Shown here: piece after piece, positions 10,112 to 20,375 of the stretch
Position numbering within the stretch: the stretch's first letter is position 1
How the letters are laid out: the number at the start of each line of letters is the position of its first letter
Assembly: GCA_937138475.1 (NCBI GenBank)
Contig: CAKZPD010000028.1
Coordinates: 95,281 to 159,280 of the forward strand
DNA from: an uncultured Sulfitobacter sp.
Lineage (GTDB): Bacteria; Pseudomonadota; Alphaproteobacteria; Rhodobacterales; Rhodobacteraceae
Length of the DNA stretch: 64,000 bases
Reading direction: 5' to 3'
Translations under genes and position numbers: made by a program
The notes under the pieces: generated by a model
Database searches by the model: none
Seen by the model: the letters and a program-made list of their open reading frames with translations, nothing else
What the model was told of the DNA's origin: nothing

Positions 10112-11450
10112 CGGCCAAGGTCATCCTTGGGACCAACAGCGATGGCACCGGCCGGCTTAGATGCAGGCGCGCGTCGTTTGCGGGGATCAAAGCGCCAAGC
10201 ATCTCGTGCAGGTTGCCGGCGATGGTGCATTCATTGACCGGATAGGCAATCGCGCCGTTTTCCACCCAGTGCCCGGCCGCGCCGCGCGAATAATCGCCGG
10301 TGTTGGGGTTGATCGTCGCGCCGATCAACGACGTCACCAGCAACCCGGTTCCCATATCGCGCAGCAGCGCCGCGCGGCTTTGCTGGCCTTGGCTAAGCGC
10401 GACGTTCCAATTCATTGGGCTGGGCGGTGCCGAGGTGCCGCGCGCGGCATTCCCGCTTGGGGCCATGCCCAGTTTGCGCGCATTCGCCAGATCAAGCGTC
10501 CAGCCCGTCAGCACGCCGTCCTTGACGATTTGTCGTGGCTGGGTGGGCAGACCTTCCCCGTCAAAAAGCCGCGACCCAGACACCCTTGGCCGGTGCGGAT
10601 CTTCAAGCACAGACAAACCTTTGGGCAGGATCTGGGTGCCAATCGCGTCCCGCAAGAATGATCCACCGCGCGCAATCGCCGCCCCGTTGACAGCCGCCAG
10701 AAGATGGCCCAACAGGCTTGCCGCGATGCGTTCATCAAACAACACCGGAAACTTGCCGGTGGGTGGTTTGCGCGCCCCGATCCGCGCGGCGGCCCGTGCG
10801 GCGGCGCTGGCGCCAATGTCATGGGCTGGGGTCAGATCGCTTTGAAAAATGCGGCTGTCGCCGTCATAGTCGCGCTCCATGCTGGTGCCGGTGCCGGCAA
10901 TCGCCACACAAGACAGCCCACGGGTGCTGCGGGTATATCCGGCCGAAAACCCATTGCTGGCGGCCAAATGCACCCGGCTGGTGCCATAGGCCGCGCTGGC
11001 CGATTGCACCTGCGACACAGCGGGGTTGTCTAGGGCGGCGGCTTCGGCGGCCTGCGCATCTTGCATCAGGTCTTGGGGCGTGGGCTCTGGGGCGGGGTCG
11101 TACAGCTCAAGCGGGCGGGAATCGGTGCTTTGGCACAGCTGGCCGGGATCGGCCAAACCGGCAAAGCGATCTTGGGGGGCCTCGCGGGCCATGGCAACCG
11201 CGCGTTCGGCCATCATGGCAATGGCCCCATGCGCCCGGTCGGAAATAGAGACATTCGCAAAACGCTGCCCGACAAAGACCCGCAGGCCAATGTCGATGCT
11301 TTCGGCGCGCTCGGCCTGTTCCAGGGTTCCGGCGCGCACATCGACAGAAACCGAGCTGCGCTGAACCGCAAGGGTATCTGCCGCCTGCGCCCCGGCTTGT
11401 TTGGCTGCTGCCAGAACCTGCGCGCTTAGCTGCTCAAGTGTTTGGGTCAT
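10104..11450 (-). CDS. pmbA: TldD/PmbA family metalloprotease subunit (TldE)
   Basis: 448 residues. PmbA/TldE pairs with TldD to form a protease that processes small peptides and modified peptide antibiotics in the cytoplasm. It lacks an HEXXXH zinc motif, as expected for the TldE-type subunit, and shows the family stretches SVDVRAGTLEQAERAES near the start and LDLANARKLGM later. I chose ATG at 11448-11450 (MTQTLEQLSA); the frame is open 20 codons further upstream but that part is low-complexity Ala/Pro. No tldD is in the window. Confidence 0.88.
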   Translation of the reverse strand: MTQTLEQLSAQVLAAAKQAGAQAADTLAVQRSSVSVDVRAGTLEQAERAESIDIGLRVFVGQRFANVSISDRAHGAIAMMAERAVAMAREAPQDRFAGLADPGQLCQSTDSRPLELYDPAPEPTPQDLMQDAQAAEAAALDNPAVSQVQSASAAYGTSRVHLAASNGFSAGYTRSTRGLSCVAIAGTGTSMERDYDGDSRIFQSDLTPAHDIGASAAARAAARIGARKPPTGKFPVLFDERIAASLLGHLLAAVNGAAIARGGSFLRDAIGTQILPKGLSVLEDPHRPRVSGSRLFDGEGLPTQPRQIVKDGVLTGWTLDLANARKLGMAPSGNAARGTSAPPSPMNWNVALSQGQQSRAALLRDMGTGLLVTSLIGATINPNTGDYSRGAAGHWVENGAIAYPVNECTIAGNLHEMLGALIPANDARLHLSRPVPSLLVPRMTLAGA

Positions 11451-11519
11451 GTCCGTTCGCTCCTTGGCCGCCGCTGGCGCAGGCCTAGCGCCCCGCGCCG
11501 CCGGGGGCAAGGGCGCCGG

Positions 11520-13037
11520 TTACTGGATGCGCTGGCCGTTGGCGATGACATGGCCTTGGGCGTTGATCTCTATCTGTGACACCAGGGTGTCCGGGCCATC
11601 GCCGGGAACCGCCAAAAGCCCCATCATCATACGGGCGCCCATGGCCTGTTCTTGGGGCAACAGCCCCATGCCCACCAAGGTGTCGATCAACTGGTTGGCC
11701 CCGACCAGACGCAAGGACAGATTGCCGGTTGGTTTCGGCAGGGTGGCCAAGCCAGGCGGGGTGTCAAAGGTAAAGGCGCCCGATCCGTTCAGCGCAGCGC
11801 CGGCCAGCGTCAGGCGCAAATCGTTGATTGTCAGGGCCTCAAGTTGGGCGGGAACGTTTTGCGCCTGACCGGCAGCGGCGATATTCGCCGGGTCAAGCAA
11901 ATCCAGAACAATGCGCAGCTTGCCGGTCAGATCCAGCGCGATGGTGGCCGGGTCGCGCGACAATTGCCCGGCCGGATCGAACAGCCCCCAAATCATCTCG
12001 GACATGGTGAAACCACCCAGTTCAAATCCCAACGAAAAATCCGATGCGCTGTCGCGCTTTTCAAGCGGCAAGGCCAGATGAAAGGCCGATTTTGCGACTT
12101 GGAAGGCAATCGGCAAGGGGCTGGCCGCCGAGGTCATATTGACGTTCAGGTCTTGTTGCCGGGTGCGATATTGCAACCCCGCGCGCGAAAGGGCGATCTG
12201 CAAGCCCCCGCCAGACGAGGACGCAGTCCCCGAGAAAGGGCCATCCGGGCTGTTGGCGGCGATCTGCATCTGGCTGGGGCCATAGCTGAAAGCCCCGTCC
12301 AGGCCAAAACCGGCGCGCAACAAGGCGGCCGCATCGGCAGGGGCGCTGGCGGCATCGGGCACGCGCGAGGTGGCATCAAAGCGCACATCCTGCGCGCTGC
12401 CGGTGATGGTGGCGGTTTCGGTGCTTTGCGGGTCGGCAAAGGCAATGTCATAATGCATGCGCTTGGCGTTGAAGGTCTTGCTGACCTGTCCGGTCTGATC
12501 CATCGCGGTTTCGCTGGTGCCATCCAGATCATCCAAGCCAAAGACGATTCGCATCATCGTGCTGGGAATGGCGGTGCCGTCCAAAACGAAATCGCGCAGC
12601 TCGGCGCGCATGCTTTGGGCAGAAAAATCATAGTGCATTTGATCGGGGGTGCCCGAAACACGCATTTGCAAGCCGCTTTGACGATAATTCATGGTAAAGG
12701 CGACCGACTCGCCCTCGGGGGGGGTCAGGCGGACCTGTGCCGGCACCTGTTCAACAAACATCACATTGACGGTGCCGTCCTGATTTTCGATGAAATCGAC
12801 ATTGCCGATCATCATTTCGGCGCGGCTGCCGTTGGTGTCGATATCGACGGCGATGCTGAGATCTTGCAGGGCCAGCCCTGAGGCGTTGGGGCGCTCTGAC
12901 ACGCTGACCTGATAGCCAAAACGTTCCATTATGTTGCGCCAATCGCCCCAGACCTGCTGCGCGGTCACATCGGCAAGGCCGGCCGTTGCCAATCCGGAAA
13001 ACAAAAGGGAAAGCAGGGGGCGGGTTAGAATGCGCAT
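11520..13037 (-). CDS. DUF2125 secreted protein
   Basis: 505 residues with a signal peptide (MRILTRPLLSLLFSGLATAGLA, cited by ends). The body is rich in beta-strand-like alternating segments and repeats the theme of a large beta-taco or beta-sandwich periplasmic domain; DUF2125 is the family I recognise. Many Asp/Asn/Gly turns and no catalytic motif are seen. It could work in lipid or envelope transport, but that is only a guess from fold. Divergent from the SDR gene, 126 bases away. Confidence 0.78.
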   Translation of the reverse strand: MRILTRPLLSLLFSGLATAGLADVTAQQVWGDWRNIMERFGYQVSVSERPNASGLALQDLSIAVDIDTNGSRAEMMIGNVDFIENQDGTVNVMFVEQVPAQVRLTPPEGESVAFTMNYRQSGLQMRVSGTPDQMHYDFSAQSMRAELRDFVLDGTAIPSTMMRIVFGLDDLDGTSETAMDQTGQVSKTFNAKRMHYDIAFADPQSTETATITGSAQDVRFDATSRVPDAASAPADAAALLRAGFGLDGAFSYGPSQMQIAANSPDGPFSGTASSSGGGLQIALSRAGLQYRTRQQDLNVNMTSAASPLPIAFQVAKSAFHLALPLEKRDSASDFSLGFELGGFTMSEMIWGLFDPAGQLSRDPATIALDLTGKLRIVLDLLDPANIAAAGQAQNVPAQLEALTINDLRLTLAGAALNGSGAFTFDTPPGLATLPKPTGNLSLRLVGANQLIDTLVGMGLLPQEQAMGARMMMGLLAVPGDGPDTLVSQIEINAQGHVIANGQRIQ

Positions 13038-13163
13038 CGGACAATCCTTTACTGATACAATGCCTCATCGTCTGCCAAGCGATGCAGCGGGTCAAGAGGC
13101 ACGCGGGCTGGACCTGCGGCCAATCACCTATTACCACGAAAGCGTGAAACACGGAGCGCAGTT

Positions 13164-13913
13164 ATGGATATGAACGGAAAGACGGTGATGATCACCGGGG
13201 CCAGCCGCGGCATCGGCGCGCAGGCTGCACGGGTGTTCTTGGCGGCTGGCGCGAATGTTGCGCTTGTGGCGCGGTCGCAAGAGGCGATCGCCAACCTGGC
13301 CGGCGAGCTGGGGCCAAAGGCGCTGGCGATCCCTTGCAACGTTGCCCGCTTTGCCGAGATATCGGCGGCGGTGGATGCCACGGTCGACACATTTGGCGGT
13401 TTGGACGTGCTGATCAATAACGCAGGTGTGATTGACCCCATTGCCCATATGGACCAGGCCGATCCCGACGCCTGGGGGCAGGCCATCGACATCAACGTCA
13501 AGGGGGTGTTTTACGGAATGCGCGCCGCGGTGCCGGTGATGAAGGCGGCGGGCGGCGGCACGGTTCTGACCGTCAGTTCCGGGGCGGCGCATGCGCCGAT
13601 CGAAGCCTGGAGCCATTATTGCGCGTCAAAAGCGGCGGCTGCGATGCTGACCCGCAGCCTGCACCACGAAGAGGCCGCCCATGGGATCCGCGCCATCGGT
13701 TTGTCGCCCGGCACCGTGGCGACCCAAATGCAACGCGACATCAAGGACAGCGGGATAAACCCGGTCAGCCAGCTGGACTGGGAGGTCCATATCCCCGCCG
13801 ACTGGCCGGCCCGCGCGCTGTTGTGGATGTGCAGCCCGGCGGCGGACCAGTGGTGCGGCGAAGAAATATCGCTGCGCGACGAGGGCATCCGCGCCAAGGT
13901 TGGCCTGATATGA
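13164..13913 (+). CDS. Short-chain dehydrogenase/reductase
   Basis: 249 residues, NAD(P)-dependent oxidoreductase. Cofactor motif TGASRGIGAQAA at about 11-22, NNAG in the beta-4 strand, then the catalytic Ser (VSSGAAHA) and the YCASK tetrad motif variant at about residue 150-156, where the Tyr is present (HYCASKAAA). Substrate unknown. First gene of a tight plus-strand run: its stop overlaps the next start by 4 bases (ATGA). The following enoyl-CoA hydratase suggests an acyl-CoA or 3-hydroxyacyl substrate, but this is inference. Confidence 0.88.
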   Translation: MDMNGKTVMITGASRGIGAQAARVFLAAGANVALVARSQEAIANLAGELGPKALAIPCNVARFAEISAAVDATVDTFGGLDVLINNAGVIDPIAHMDQADPDAWGQAIDINVKGVFYGMRAAVPVMKAAGGGTVLTVSSGAAHAPIEAWSHYCASKAAAAMLTRSLHHEEAAHGIRAIGLSPGTVATQMQRDIKDSGINPVSQLDWEVHIPADWPARALLWMCSPAADQWCGEEISLRDEGIRAKVGLI

Positions 13914-14527
13914 TCGAAACCGCGCGCGACGGCGATATCGTGACGATTACGCTGAACCGACCTGACAAAGCCAACGCGTTGACCTTTGCGATGTTGGAGC
14001 AGCTGGTTGAAGCGGTGGAACAGGCGGCCCCAGCGCGCGCGGTCATTCTGACAGGGCGCGGCAAGGTCTTTAGCGCCGGGGCCGATCTGGACGACGCGCG
14101 CGCGGGGCTCGCTACCGCTGATGTGTGGGAACGGCTTTCGAGCGCGGTGGCGCGTTTTGACGGGCTGAGCATCGCGGCGCTGAACGGCACTTTGGCAGGC
14201 GGCGCGATGGGCATGGCCCTGGCCTGCGATATCCGCCTGGCGGTCCCCCAGGCGCGGTTCTTTTACCCGGTGATGAAGCTTGGATTTTTGCCGCAACCCA
14301 GCGATCCGGGGCGTCTGCGGGCGCTGATCGGGCCGGCGCGCAGCAAGCTGATCTTGATGGGCGGACAAAAAATCGACGCTGACGAGGCCCTGGCGTTCGG
14401 GTTGATTGACCGGATCGTGGCGCCAGAGGCCCTGTTGCAGGGCGCGCGCGACCTGGCGCAAGACACGCTTGGCGCGGCCCCGGCCCATGCCCTGGCCATC
14501 AAACAAATGTGCACCGCCGAGGCGTGA
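13910..14527 (+). CDS. Enoyl-CoA hydratase/isomerase family protein, short
   Basis: 205 residues, crotonase fold. The oxyanion-hole segments are present: FSAGADLDDA (about 59-68) and ALNGTLAGGAMGMALACD (about 92-109). The usual C-terminal helical part of about 50 residues is missing; the protein ends at AIKQMCTAEA, where other members continue into the trimerisation helices. The ATG overlaps the SDR stop and the stop overlaps the next GTG, so the short end looks like normal gene structure rather than a sequencing break. Reaction on a CoA thioester is inferred from family. Confidence 0.82.
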   Translation: MIETARDGDIVTITLNRPDKANALTFAMLEQLVEAVEQAAPARAVILTGRGKVFSAGADLDDARAGLATADVWERLSSAVARFDGLSIAALNGTLAGGAMGMALACDIRLAVPQARFFYPVMKLGFLPQPSDPGRLRALIGPARSKLILMGGQKIDADEALAFGLIDRIVAPEALLQGARDLAQDTLGAAPAHALAIKQMCTAEA

Positions 14528-15702
14528 AACAGGCCGCAGTCATAGGGGGCGGACCCGCCGGGCTGATGGCGGCGCAAGAACTGGCGCGCGCCGGGGCTTT
14601 GGTCACCGTGTTCGAGGCCAAACCGACAGTGGCGCGCAAATTCCTTATGGCGGGCAAATCGGGGCTGAACCTTGCCAAAAACGAAACCTTTGACCAGCAG
14701 CTGCCGCATTACTTTGAGGCAAGCGCCGCCTTGGCGCCGATGCTGGCAGGGTTTGATGCGCAGGCGGTGATGCGCTGGGCCGAGGGCCTTGGCCAGGCGG
14801 TCTTTACCGGCTCCACCCAGCGGGTCTTTCCAGTCGCAATGAAGGGATCGCCGTTGCTGCGGGCCTGGTTGCGGTATCTGCACCAGCTGGGCGTCACGAT
14901 CAAAACCAATGAACGCTGGCAGGGATGGCAGGGCACGGCGCTGGCCTTTGGCAGCGGATCAGTGGCGCCCGATGTCACGGTTTTGGCGCTGGGCGGGGCC
15001 AGTTGGTCGCGACTTGGATCGGACGGGGCCTGGGTGAAAACCCTGGGCGAAACCGGCAGCGCGCTGGCCCCGTTCCAACCGACCAATGCCGGGCTGTGCC
15101 GGGCGTGGTCGGCCCATATGGCCCCGCATTTGGGCGCCGCGCTGAAAGGCGTTCGCCTGAGCGCGGGCGATCTGTCAACCCGCGGCGAAGCGGTGCTGAG
15201 CCAAAGCGGGCTTGAGGGCGGCGGGATCTATATGTTGTCGCGGGCCTTGCGAACGGGGGCGCCGCTGCGGATTGATCTGCTGCCGGATCTGGATGTGACG
15301 CAAATCCAGAACAGGCTTGAAAACGTTGCGCGCAAGGCATCCACCAAGGTGGCGCTGCGCAAAGCCCTGCGCCTTGACCCGGTGAAAATCGCCATCGCAC
15401 AGGAATGCGCGCACCCCCTGCCGCGGTCGGCAAGGGATCTGGCGCGGGCCCTCAAGGCGCTTGAGCTTGATCACCAGGGGCTGGCGCCGCTGGATCAGGC
15501 GATCTCGGTTGCGGGGGGCGTGCAGTTCGAGGCGCTGAACGACGATCTGATGCTGCGCAACAGACCGGGCGTGTTTTGCGCCGGCGAGATGTTGGACTGG
15601 GAAGCCCCCACCGGGGGGTATTTGATAACGGGCTGCCTTGCCACCGGCCGATGGGCCGGGCGCGGTGCAGCCCGATACCTTGGGTTGGAGCCGGCGGATT
15701 AA
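14524..15702 (+). CDS. HI0933/BaiN-like flavoprotein (NAD(P)/FAD-dependent oxidoreductase)
   Basis: 392 residues from a GTG that overlaps the previous stop (GTGA). The FAD dinucleotide-binding motif AAVIGGGPAGLMAAQELARAG begins at residue 4 (cited by ends), followed by KPTVARKFLMAGKSGLNLAKN, typical of the HI0933-like uncharacterised flavoproteins (PP_4765 type). The C-terminal GVFCAGEMLDWEAPTGGYLI closes the FAD domain. Substrate unknown. It ends 4 bases into the convergent GST gene. Confidence 0.85.
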   Translation: MKQAAVIGGGPAGLMAAQELARAGALVTVFEAKPTVARKFLMAGKSGLNLAKNETFDQQLPHYFEASAALAPMLAGFDAQAVMRWAEGLGQAVFTGSTQRVFPVAMKGSPLLRAWLRYLHQLGVTIKTNERWQGWQGTALAFGSGSVAPDVTVLALGGASWSRLGSDGAWVKTLGETGSALAPFQPTNAGLCRAWSAHMAPHLGAALKGVRLSAGDLSTRGEAVLSQSGLEGGGIYMLSRALRTGAPLRIDLLPDLDVTQIQNRLENVARKASTKVALRKALRLDPVKIAIAQECAHPLPRSARDLARALKALELDHQGLAPLDQAISVAGGVQFEALNDDLMLRNRPGVFCAGEMLDWEAPTGGYLITGCLATGRWAGRGAARYLGLEPAD

Positions 15703-16283
15703 CGGGCGGCAACCGCCCGAAAGGCCGGCCGCGCACGCAGCGCCTTGGCATAGGCCGCCAGCCCGTCGCCGACTTGCGGAAATCCCGCACCAATTGACCA
15801 ATTGATGCAGTGACAGGCCAGGATATCGGGCAAACTAAGCGTATCACCAACCAAAAACGGCCCATTCATGCGGGATTCCAGCACCGCAGCCGAGCGGGCA
15901 AATTCCGCCTTGAGGCTGTCTTTTATCTGGGGGACACGCTGGTCTTTGGGAAAGACAAAGCTGTGCTTGGCGGCGGCCCAAAGGATGGCGTCGAATTCGT
16001 CAAGCAGCCAAAACGTCATGGCATCCTGCCGGGCGCGCGCCGGGGTGCCGGCCGGGGCGGTCAACTGGCCATGTTTATCGGCCAGATAGGTCATGATCGC
16101 CACGGAATCGGTCAGCACATCATCGCCATCCACCAACGCGGGCACCTTGCCGGTGGGGTTGTGGGCCAGGGCCTCGGGGCTGTGGGGCGTGGCGGGAATG
16201 TGCTCATAGGGCAGGCCCATTTCCTCAAGCATCCACATCACGCGGAAACTGCGGGATTTTGTGGCTCCGATCACTTTGTACAT
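15699..16283 (-). CDS. Glutathione S-transferase family protein
   Basis: 194 residues: thioredoxin-like N-terminal domain (MYKVIGATKSRSFRVMWMLEEMG, cited by ends; PALVDGDDVLTDSVAI holds the cis-Pro and glutathione-binding Asp-Ser), then an all-helical domain (about 85-190). The likely catalytic Ser or Thr is in ATKSRS near residues 7-12. Substrate not predictable. It follows holA by 15 bases and closes the leuS-lptE-holA transcription unit. Confidence 0.87.
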   Translation of the reverse strand: MYKVIGATKSRSFRVMWMLEEMGLPYEHIPATPHSPEALAHNPTGKVPALVDGDDVLTDSVAIMTYLADKHGQLTAPAGTPARARQDAMTFWLLDEFDAILWAAAKHSFVFPKDQRVPQIKDSLKAEFARSAAVLESRMNGPFLVGDTLSLPDILACHCINWSIGAGFPQVGDGLAAYAKALRARPAFRAVAAR

Positions 16284-16298
16284 GGGGTTCTTTCTGAA

Positions 16299-17300
16299 TT
16301 AATGCCCGGCCAGCATGGCCAGACGGATAAAGGCGCGTTCAACCACGGCCATGGCCGGGGCGTGCTGCCCGGCAGATCGTAGCGTCAGATCGGTGTCGGT
16401 CAACAGGGTCAACGCGGTTTCCAGCTTGGCCGGCCCCCAGCGCCGGGATTGCGCCAGCATGCGATCGCGATGCGGCCCAAAGATCGTTGGACGGCCTGAT
16501 GTGTCGCAGGCGGCGCGGTGCAGGCTGCGGAAATGACGCATGGCGCCAATGCACAGGCCGACCGGATTGGCGCCTTGGGCCACCAGTTTTTGCATCACCG
16601 GGCCGATTTCTTTGGCGCGCCCCTCGGCGACGACCATCAACACATCGTCAATCGCCGCCTCGGTCGAGGTGGGCGCGCAGGCGGCGATATCCGCAAGGGT
16701 CAGCGGCGCGGCATCGCCAAGCTTGTAAAGTGTTATTTTTTCAACGGTTTGGCGGAAATCTCCAGGGTCAAGCGCCTGTGCCAAATCGGTCAGGGCGGCC
16801 ATCACATCGCCGCCAGGGTTGGGCAGGCCCGCGGCGGTCAGGGTTTGCTCTATTTCGGCGCGGCTGGGGGGGTTATCGTATATGCCAACGGCAAACACAT
16901 TGGGGGCGCTTTCGAACCCCTTGCGCAGTTTTGACGTCGGTTTCAGGGCGCCGGCGCTGACAATGATCTGGGCATCACCGCTTTGCCATTCGGCAAGGGC
17001 TTGCAAAACGGCCGGGGCGCAGGTGTCGTTGGCCTCTTCGACGAAGGCGGCGCGGGGGCCGGGGAAAAAACCAACCGCCTTGATCGCATCCAGCAGCAGG
17101 GCGGGATCCTTGCGCAAATCCGCGCCGGACATCCGGGTCAGGCGCATTTCTTCCTCGGCGGTGGGGCCAAGCAATGCGGCGATCACCTGTTGCCGCTTGA
17201 GCGCGACCCGCATGGCATCGGCGCCATAGATCAAAAGCCCCGTTTTGCCCGGATCTGGTTTGCCGAAATAGGCGGCGGCATCGCGGGCAGACAGCTTCAT
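16299..17300 (-). CDS. holA: DNA polymerase III delta subunit
   Basis: 333 residues; clamp-loader subunit that opens the beta sliding clamp. The N-terminal LLIYGADAMRVALKRQQVIAALLG region and ALLDAIKAVGFFPGPRAAFVEEAND match the delta AAA-like fold (both cited by their ends), and the C-terminal helical collar ends in LAMLAGH. The ATG overlaps the lptE stop by 4 bases. The order leuS, lptE, holA is conserved widely in proteobacteria, which supports the call despite low sequence conservation. Confidence 0.9.
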   Translation of the reverse strand: MKLSARDAAAYFGKPDPGKTGLLIYGADAMRVALKRQQVIAALLGPTAEEEMRLTRMSGADLRKDPALLLDAIKAVGFFPGPRAAFVEEANDTCAPAVLQALAEWQSGDAQIIVSAGALKPTSKLRKGFESAPNVFAVGIYDNPPSRAEIEQTLTAAGLPNPGGDVMAALTDLAQALDPGDFRQTVEKITLYKLGDAAPLTLADIAACAPTSTEAAIDDVLMVVAEGRAKEIGPVMQKLVAQGANPVGLCIGAMRHFRSLHRAACDTSGRPTIFGPHRDRMLAQSRRWGPAKLETALTLLTDTDLTLRSAGQHAPAMAVVERAFIRLAMLAGH

Positions 17301-17764
17301 CGGTTGTTCAGCCGTGTCAGTATCTGATCGGCGACAATCGTCATCAGACGCGCTTGCGCATCCTTTTGGGCGGCCAATGTGGCGACCGTTGTGCCTGTGG
17401 CGGAATAGCCGGTGAAATTGCTGACCTCGCCCGAGGTCAGCACCTGCCCGCTGTTTTGATCGCTAAGCGTATAGGACACCTTGGCAAGCAGCGTATAGCG
17501 GGCTGTGTTGCCTTCTTCGTCGACGGCCAAGCCTTCTTGGTTGGTTGTGACGGCAAGGGCCAGGTGGTGCTGATCGGTGCGGCTGCGGCCCAACCGCTGT
17601 TCCAGCTGACGTTGCAGGATAAACCCGTCGCGGGTTTGTGGTGCGGTAATCCGCGTGGTGCCCAGCAAAGCAGAGCCGCCCCCCTGCGGCCCATAGACAG
17701 GTTGAAAACCGCAGGCCGCAAGGGCCAGCGGCAGCATCAACAAATGGCGTCTAGATAACCACAT
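17297..17764 (-). CDS. lptE: LPS assembly lipoprotein LptE
   Basis: 155 residues, outer-membrane lipoprotein that plugs LptD and delivers lipopolysaccharide to the surface. Lipobox LAAC at about 16-19 in [18 protein letters not shown], the last four residues being the usual start of mature LptE. The middle is a mixed alpha/beta domain and the end ([15 protein letters not shown]) a conserved helix. It overlaps leuS by 14 bases at its start and holA by 4 bases at its stop. Confidence 0.9.
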   Translation of the reverse strand: MWLSRRHLLMLPLALAACGFQPVYGPQGGGSALLGTTRITAPQTRDGFILQRQLEQRLGRSRTDQHHLALAVTTNQEGLAVDEEGNTARYTLLAKVSYTLSDQNSGQVLTSGEVSNFTGYSATGTTVATLAAQKDAQARLMTIVADQILTRLNNR

Positions 17765-20297
17765 TCACAATCCGCCCCGGCACGACGATGATTTTCTTGG
17801 GGCTGGCTCCGGCCAGGCTTCGGATCACAGCTTGGTCTGCCAGGGCCACTTTTTCAACGTCTTCTTTGGCCATATCGGCCGGAACGGTGATTTCCGCCCG
17901 GCGTTTGCCGTTGACCTGGATCGGCAGGGTCACGGTGTCAGACACCAGCATCGCGGGGTCGGCGTGCGGCCATGGCGCCAAGGCGATCAGCCCTGTGCCG
18001 CCCTGGGCCGCCCAGATGTCTTCGGACAAATGCGGGGTCATGGGCGACATCAGCTGCGCCAGGGTCATGATTGCCTGTTGTTGGGCGGCTTTGCTGGCTT
18101 TTGACTTTTGCAAGGTGGCGGTAAAGGCATAAAGCTTGGCAATCGCGGCGTTAAAGCCAAAGGATTCGACCCCGCCTGTGACATCGTGAATTGCCCGGTG
18201 CATGGCGCGCAGCAGATCGTCATCGTCGCGGGTGTCGCCGCCGTCGGGCATGTCGATGATCCGGGCCGACAGGCCCCAGACACGCGACAGATGCTTGAAG
18301 GCGGCCTCGGCGCCCGATGCCGTCCATTCCACGTCGCGCTCGGGCGGGCTGTCGGACAGAACGAACCAGCGCGCGGTATCCGCGCCATAGGCGGAAATGA
18401 TATTGATCGGATCCACGACGTTTTTCTTGGATTTCGACATTTTGGCCGAGGGAATAATTTCGACCTGGGTGCCATCGGCCAGCTTGCCGTCTGTTACCGC
18501 CTCGGGAAGGTGATAGACGGGGCGGCCATTGCTGTCGCGGGTCTGATAGATTTCATGCGTGACCATGCCTTGGGTGAACAACGCGTCAAAAGGTTCAACC
18601 GCCGTTTTCGGCAGGTGGCCGGTGATCTGCATGGCACGGGCGAAAAAGCGCGAATAGAGCAGATGCAAAATCGCATGTTCGATGCCGCCGATATACTGAT
18701 CGACGTTCATCCAATAGGCGGCTTCCTCTGGATCGGTCGGGGTGGCCGCCTTTGGGGCTGTGAACCGTGCGTAATACCAAGACGAATCGACAAAGGTGTC
18801 CATTGTGTCGGTTTCGCGCAGGGCTGGGTTGCCGCAGCTTGGGCAGGTGGTGTGACGCCAGGTCGGGTGACGATCCAGCGGGTTGCCTGGCACGTCCATG
18901 GTCACGTCATAAGGCAGCTCAACCGGCAGGTTCTCTTTCTTTTCGGGCACCACGCCGCATGATTCGCAATGCACGATGGGGATGGGGCACCCCCAATAGC
19001 GTTGCCGCGAAAGCCCCCAATCGCGCAGGCGGTATTTGGTCACGCCCTGGCCGATGCCCTTGGCTTCGCAATGGGCGATGGCGGCGTCGATCGCCTCGAG
19101 CCCGGTTTGCCAGCGTTCGCCTGCAAAACCGCGGTTGTAATAGACCTTGTCGGTCTTGGCGGGCACGAAGGCTTCTGGCAGGGTCTCGTCTGCGGTTTCG
19201 TCTGGCAAATAAGTGGAAATGATCGGCAGGCCATATTTGGTGGCAAAGTCGAAATCGCGCTGGTCATGGGCGGGGCAGCCGAAAATCGCCCCGGTGCCGT
19301 AATCCATCAAGATGAAATTGGCGATATAGACCGGCAGCTCTTGTGTGGCGTCAAAGGGATGGCGCACCCGGATGCCAGTATCAAGGCCAAGCTTTTCGGC
19401 GGTCTCGATGGCCTCTTCCGTGGTGCCGCCCTTGCGGCATTCGGTGCAGAAGGCCGCGATGTCGGGGGATTGTGCCTCAAGCGTCTTGGCCAGCGGGTGA
19501 TCGGGCGATACCCCGACAAAGCTGGCGCCCAGCAGGGTGTCGGGCCGCGTCGTATAGACCTCGATGGTGGTGTGGCCCTGCGGCGCGTCGACTGTATCGA
19601 ATGAAAATTGCAGCCCGCGCGACTTGCCGATCCAGTTTTCCTGCATCAGCCGCACTTTGGCGGGCCAGTTGTCCAGCCCGTCCAGCGCGCCCAAAAGCTC
19701 GTCCGCCATCGAGGAGATCTTAAAGAACCATTGTGTCAGCTCGCGGCGTTCGACCAGCGCGCCCGATCGCCATCCACGCCCGCCTTCGACCTGTTCATTG
19801 GCCAGAACGGTCATATCAACCGGATCCCAGTTCACCACGGCGTTCTTGCGATAGACCAACCCGGCGTCGAGCATATCCAGAAACAAAGCCTGCTGTTGCC
19901 CATAGTATTCCGGGTCGCAGGTGGCGAATTCACGGGACCAGTCGATGGACAGGCCCAGCGGCTTCATCTGGTCGCGCATGTCGGCAATATTGCCATAGGT
20001 CCAATCCTTGGGGTGCCCACCGATGGCCATGGCGGCATTTTCAGCCGGCATTCCAAAGGCGTCCCAGCCCATCGGGTGCAACACATTGTGCCCTGTCGCC
20101 AGCTTATAGCGCGCAATCACATCGCCCATGGTATAGTTGCGCACATGCCCCATATGAATGCGGCCAGAAGGATAGGGAAACATCTCAAGCACATAGTATT
20201 TTGGCTTGTCAGCCGATCGCACGGCCTGAAAGACCTTGTCCTTGGCCCAGGCGGCTTGCCAATGGGCTTCGATCTGGGCGGGGGAATAACGCGACAT
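17751..20297 (-). CDS. leuS: Leucyl-tRNA synthetase
   Basis: 848 residues, class I synthetase charging tRNA-Leu. HMGH (HIGH motif) is at residues 48-51 and KMSKS at 619-623; the editing CP1 domain lies between ([20 protein letters not shown], threonine-rich), and a zinc-type hairpin CESCG...CPSCG is in the middle. The tail PGRIVNVVI is the tRNA-contacting C-terminal domain. It is the first gene of the leuS-lptE-holA-gst unit, 78 bases after the DUF3576 gene. Confidence 0.97.
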   Translation of the reverse strand: MSRYSPAQIEAHWQAAWAKDKVFQAVRSADKPKYYVLEMFPYPSGRIHMGHVRNYTMGDVIARYKLATGHNVLHPMGWDAFGMPAENAAMAIGGHPKDWTYGNIADMRDQMKPLGLSIDWSREFATCDPEYYGQQQALFLDMLDAGLVYRKNAVVNWDPVDMTVLANEQVEGGRGWRSGALVERRELTQWFFKISSMADELLGALDGLDNWPAKVRLMQENWIGKSRGLQFSFDTVDAPQGHTTIEVYTTRPDTLLGASFVGVSPDHPLAKTLEAQSPDIAAFCTECRKGGTTEEAIETAEKLGLDTGIRVRHPFDATQELPVYIANFILMDYGTGAIFGCPAHDQRDFDFATKYGLPIISTYLPDETADETLPEAFVPAKTDKVYYNRGFAGERWQTGLEAIDAAIAHCEAKGIGQGVTKYRLRDWGLSRQRYWGCPIPIVHCESCGVVPEKKENLPVELPYDVTMDVPGNPLDRHPTWRHTTCPSCGNPALRETDTMDTFVDSSWYYARFTAPKAATPTDPEEAAYWMNVDQYIGGIEHAILHLLYSRFFARAMQITGHLPKTAVEPFDALFTQGMVTHEIYQTRDSNGRPVYHLPEAVTDGKLADGTQVEIIPSAKMSKSKKNVVDPINIISAYGADTARWFVLSDSPPERDVEWTASGAEAAFKHLSRVWGLSARIIDMPDGGDTRDDDDLLRAMHRAIHDVTGGVESFGFNAAIAKLYAFTATLQKSKASKAAQQQAIMTLAQLMSPMTPHLSEDIWAAQGGTGLIALAPWPHADPAMLVSDTVTLPIQVNGKRRAEITVPADMAKEDVEKVALADQAVIRSLAGASPKKIIVVPGRIVNVVI

Positions 20298-20375
20298 TCA
20301 GTGGACCTCTTTTACGTCAAAACGCCGGACGCCGCCAAATGGGGCCCGGCGCAGATGGGGTGGCCTTTTGCGGGC

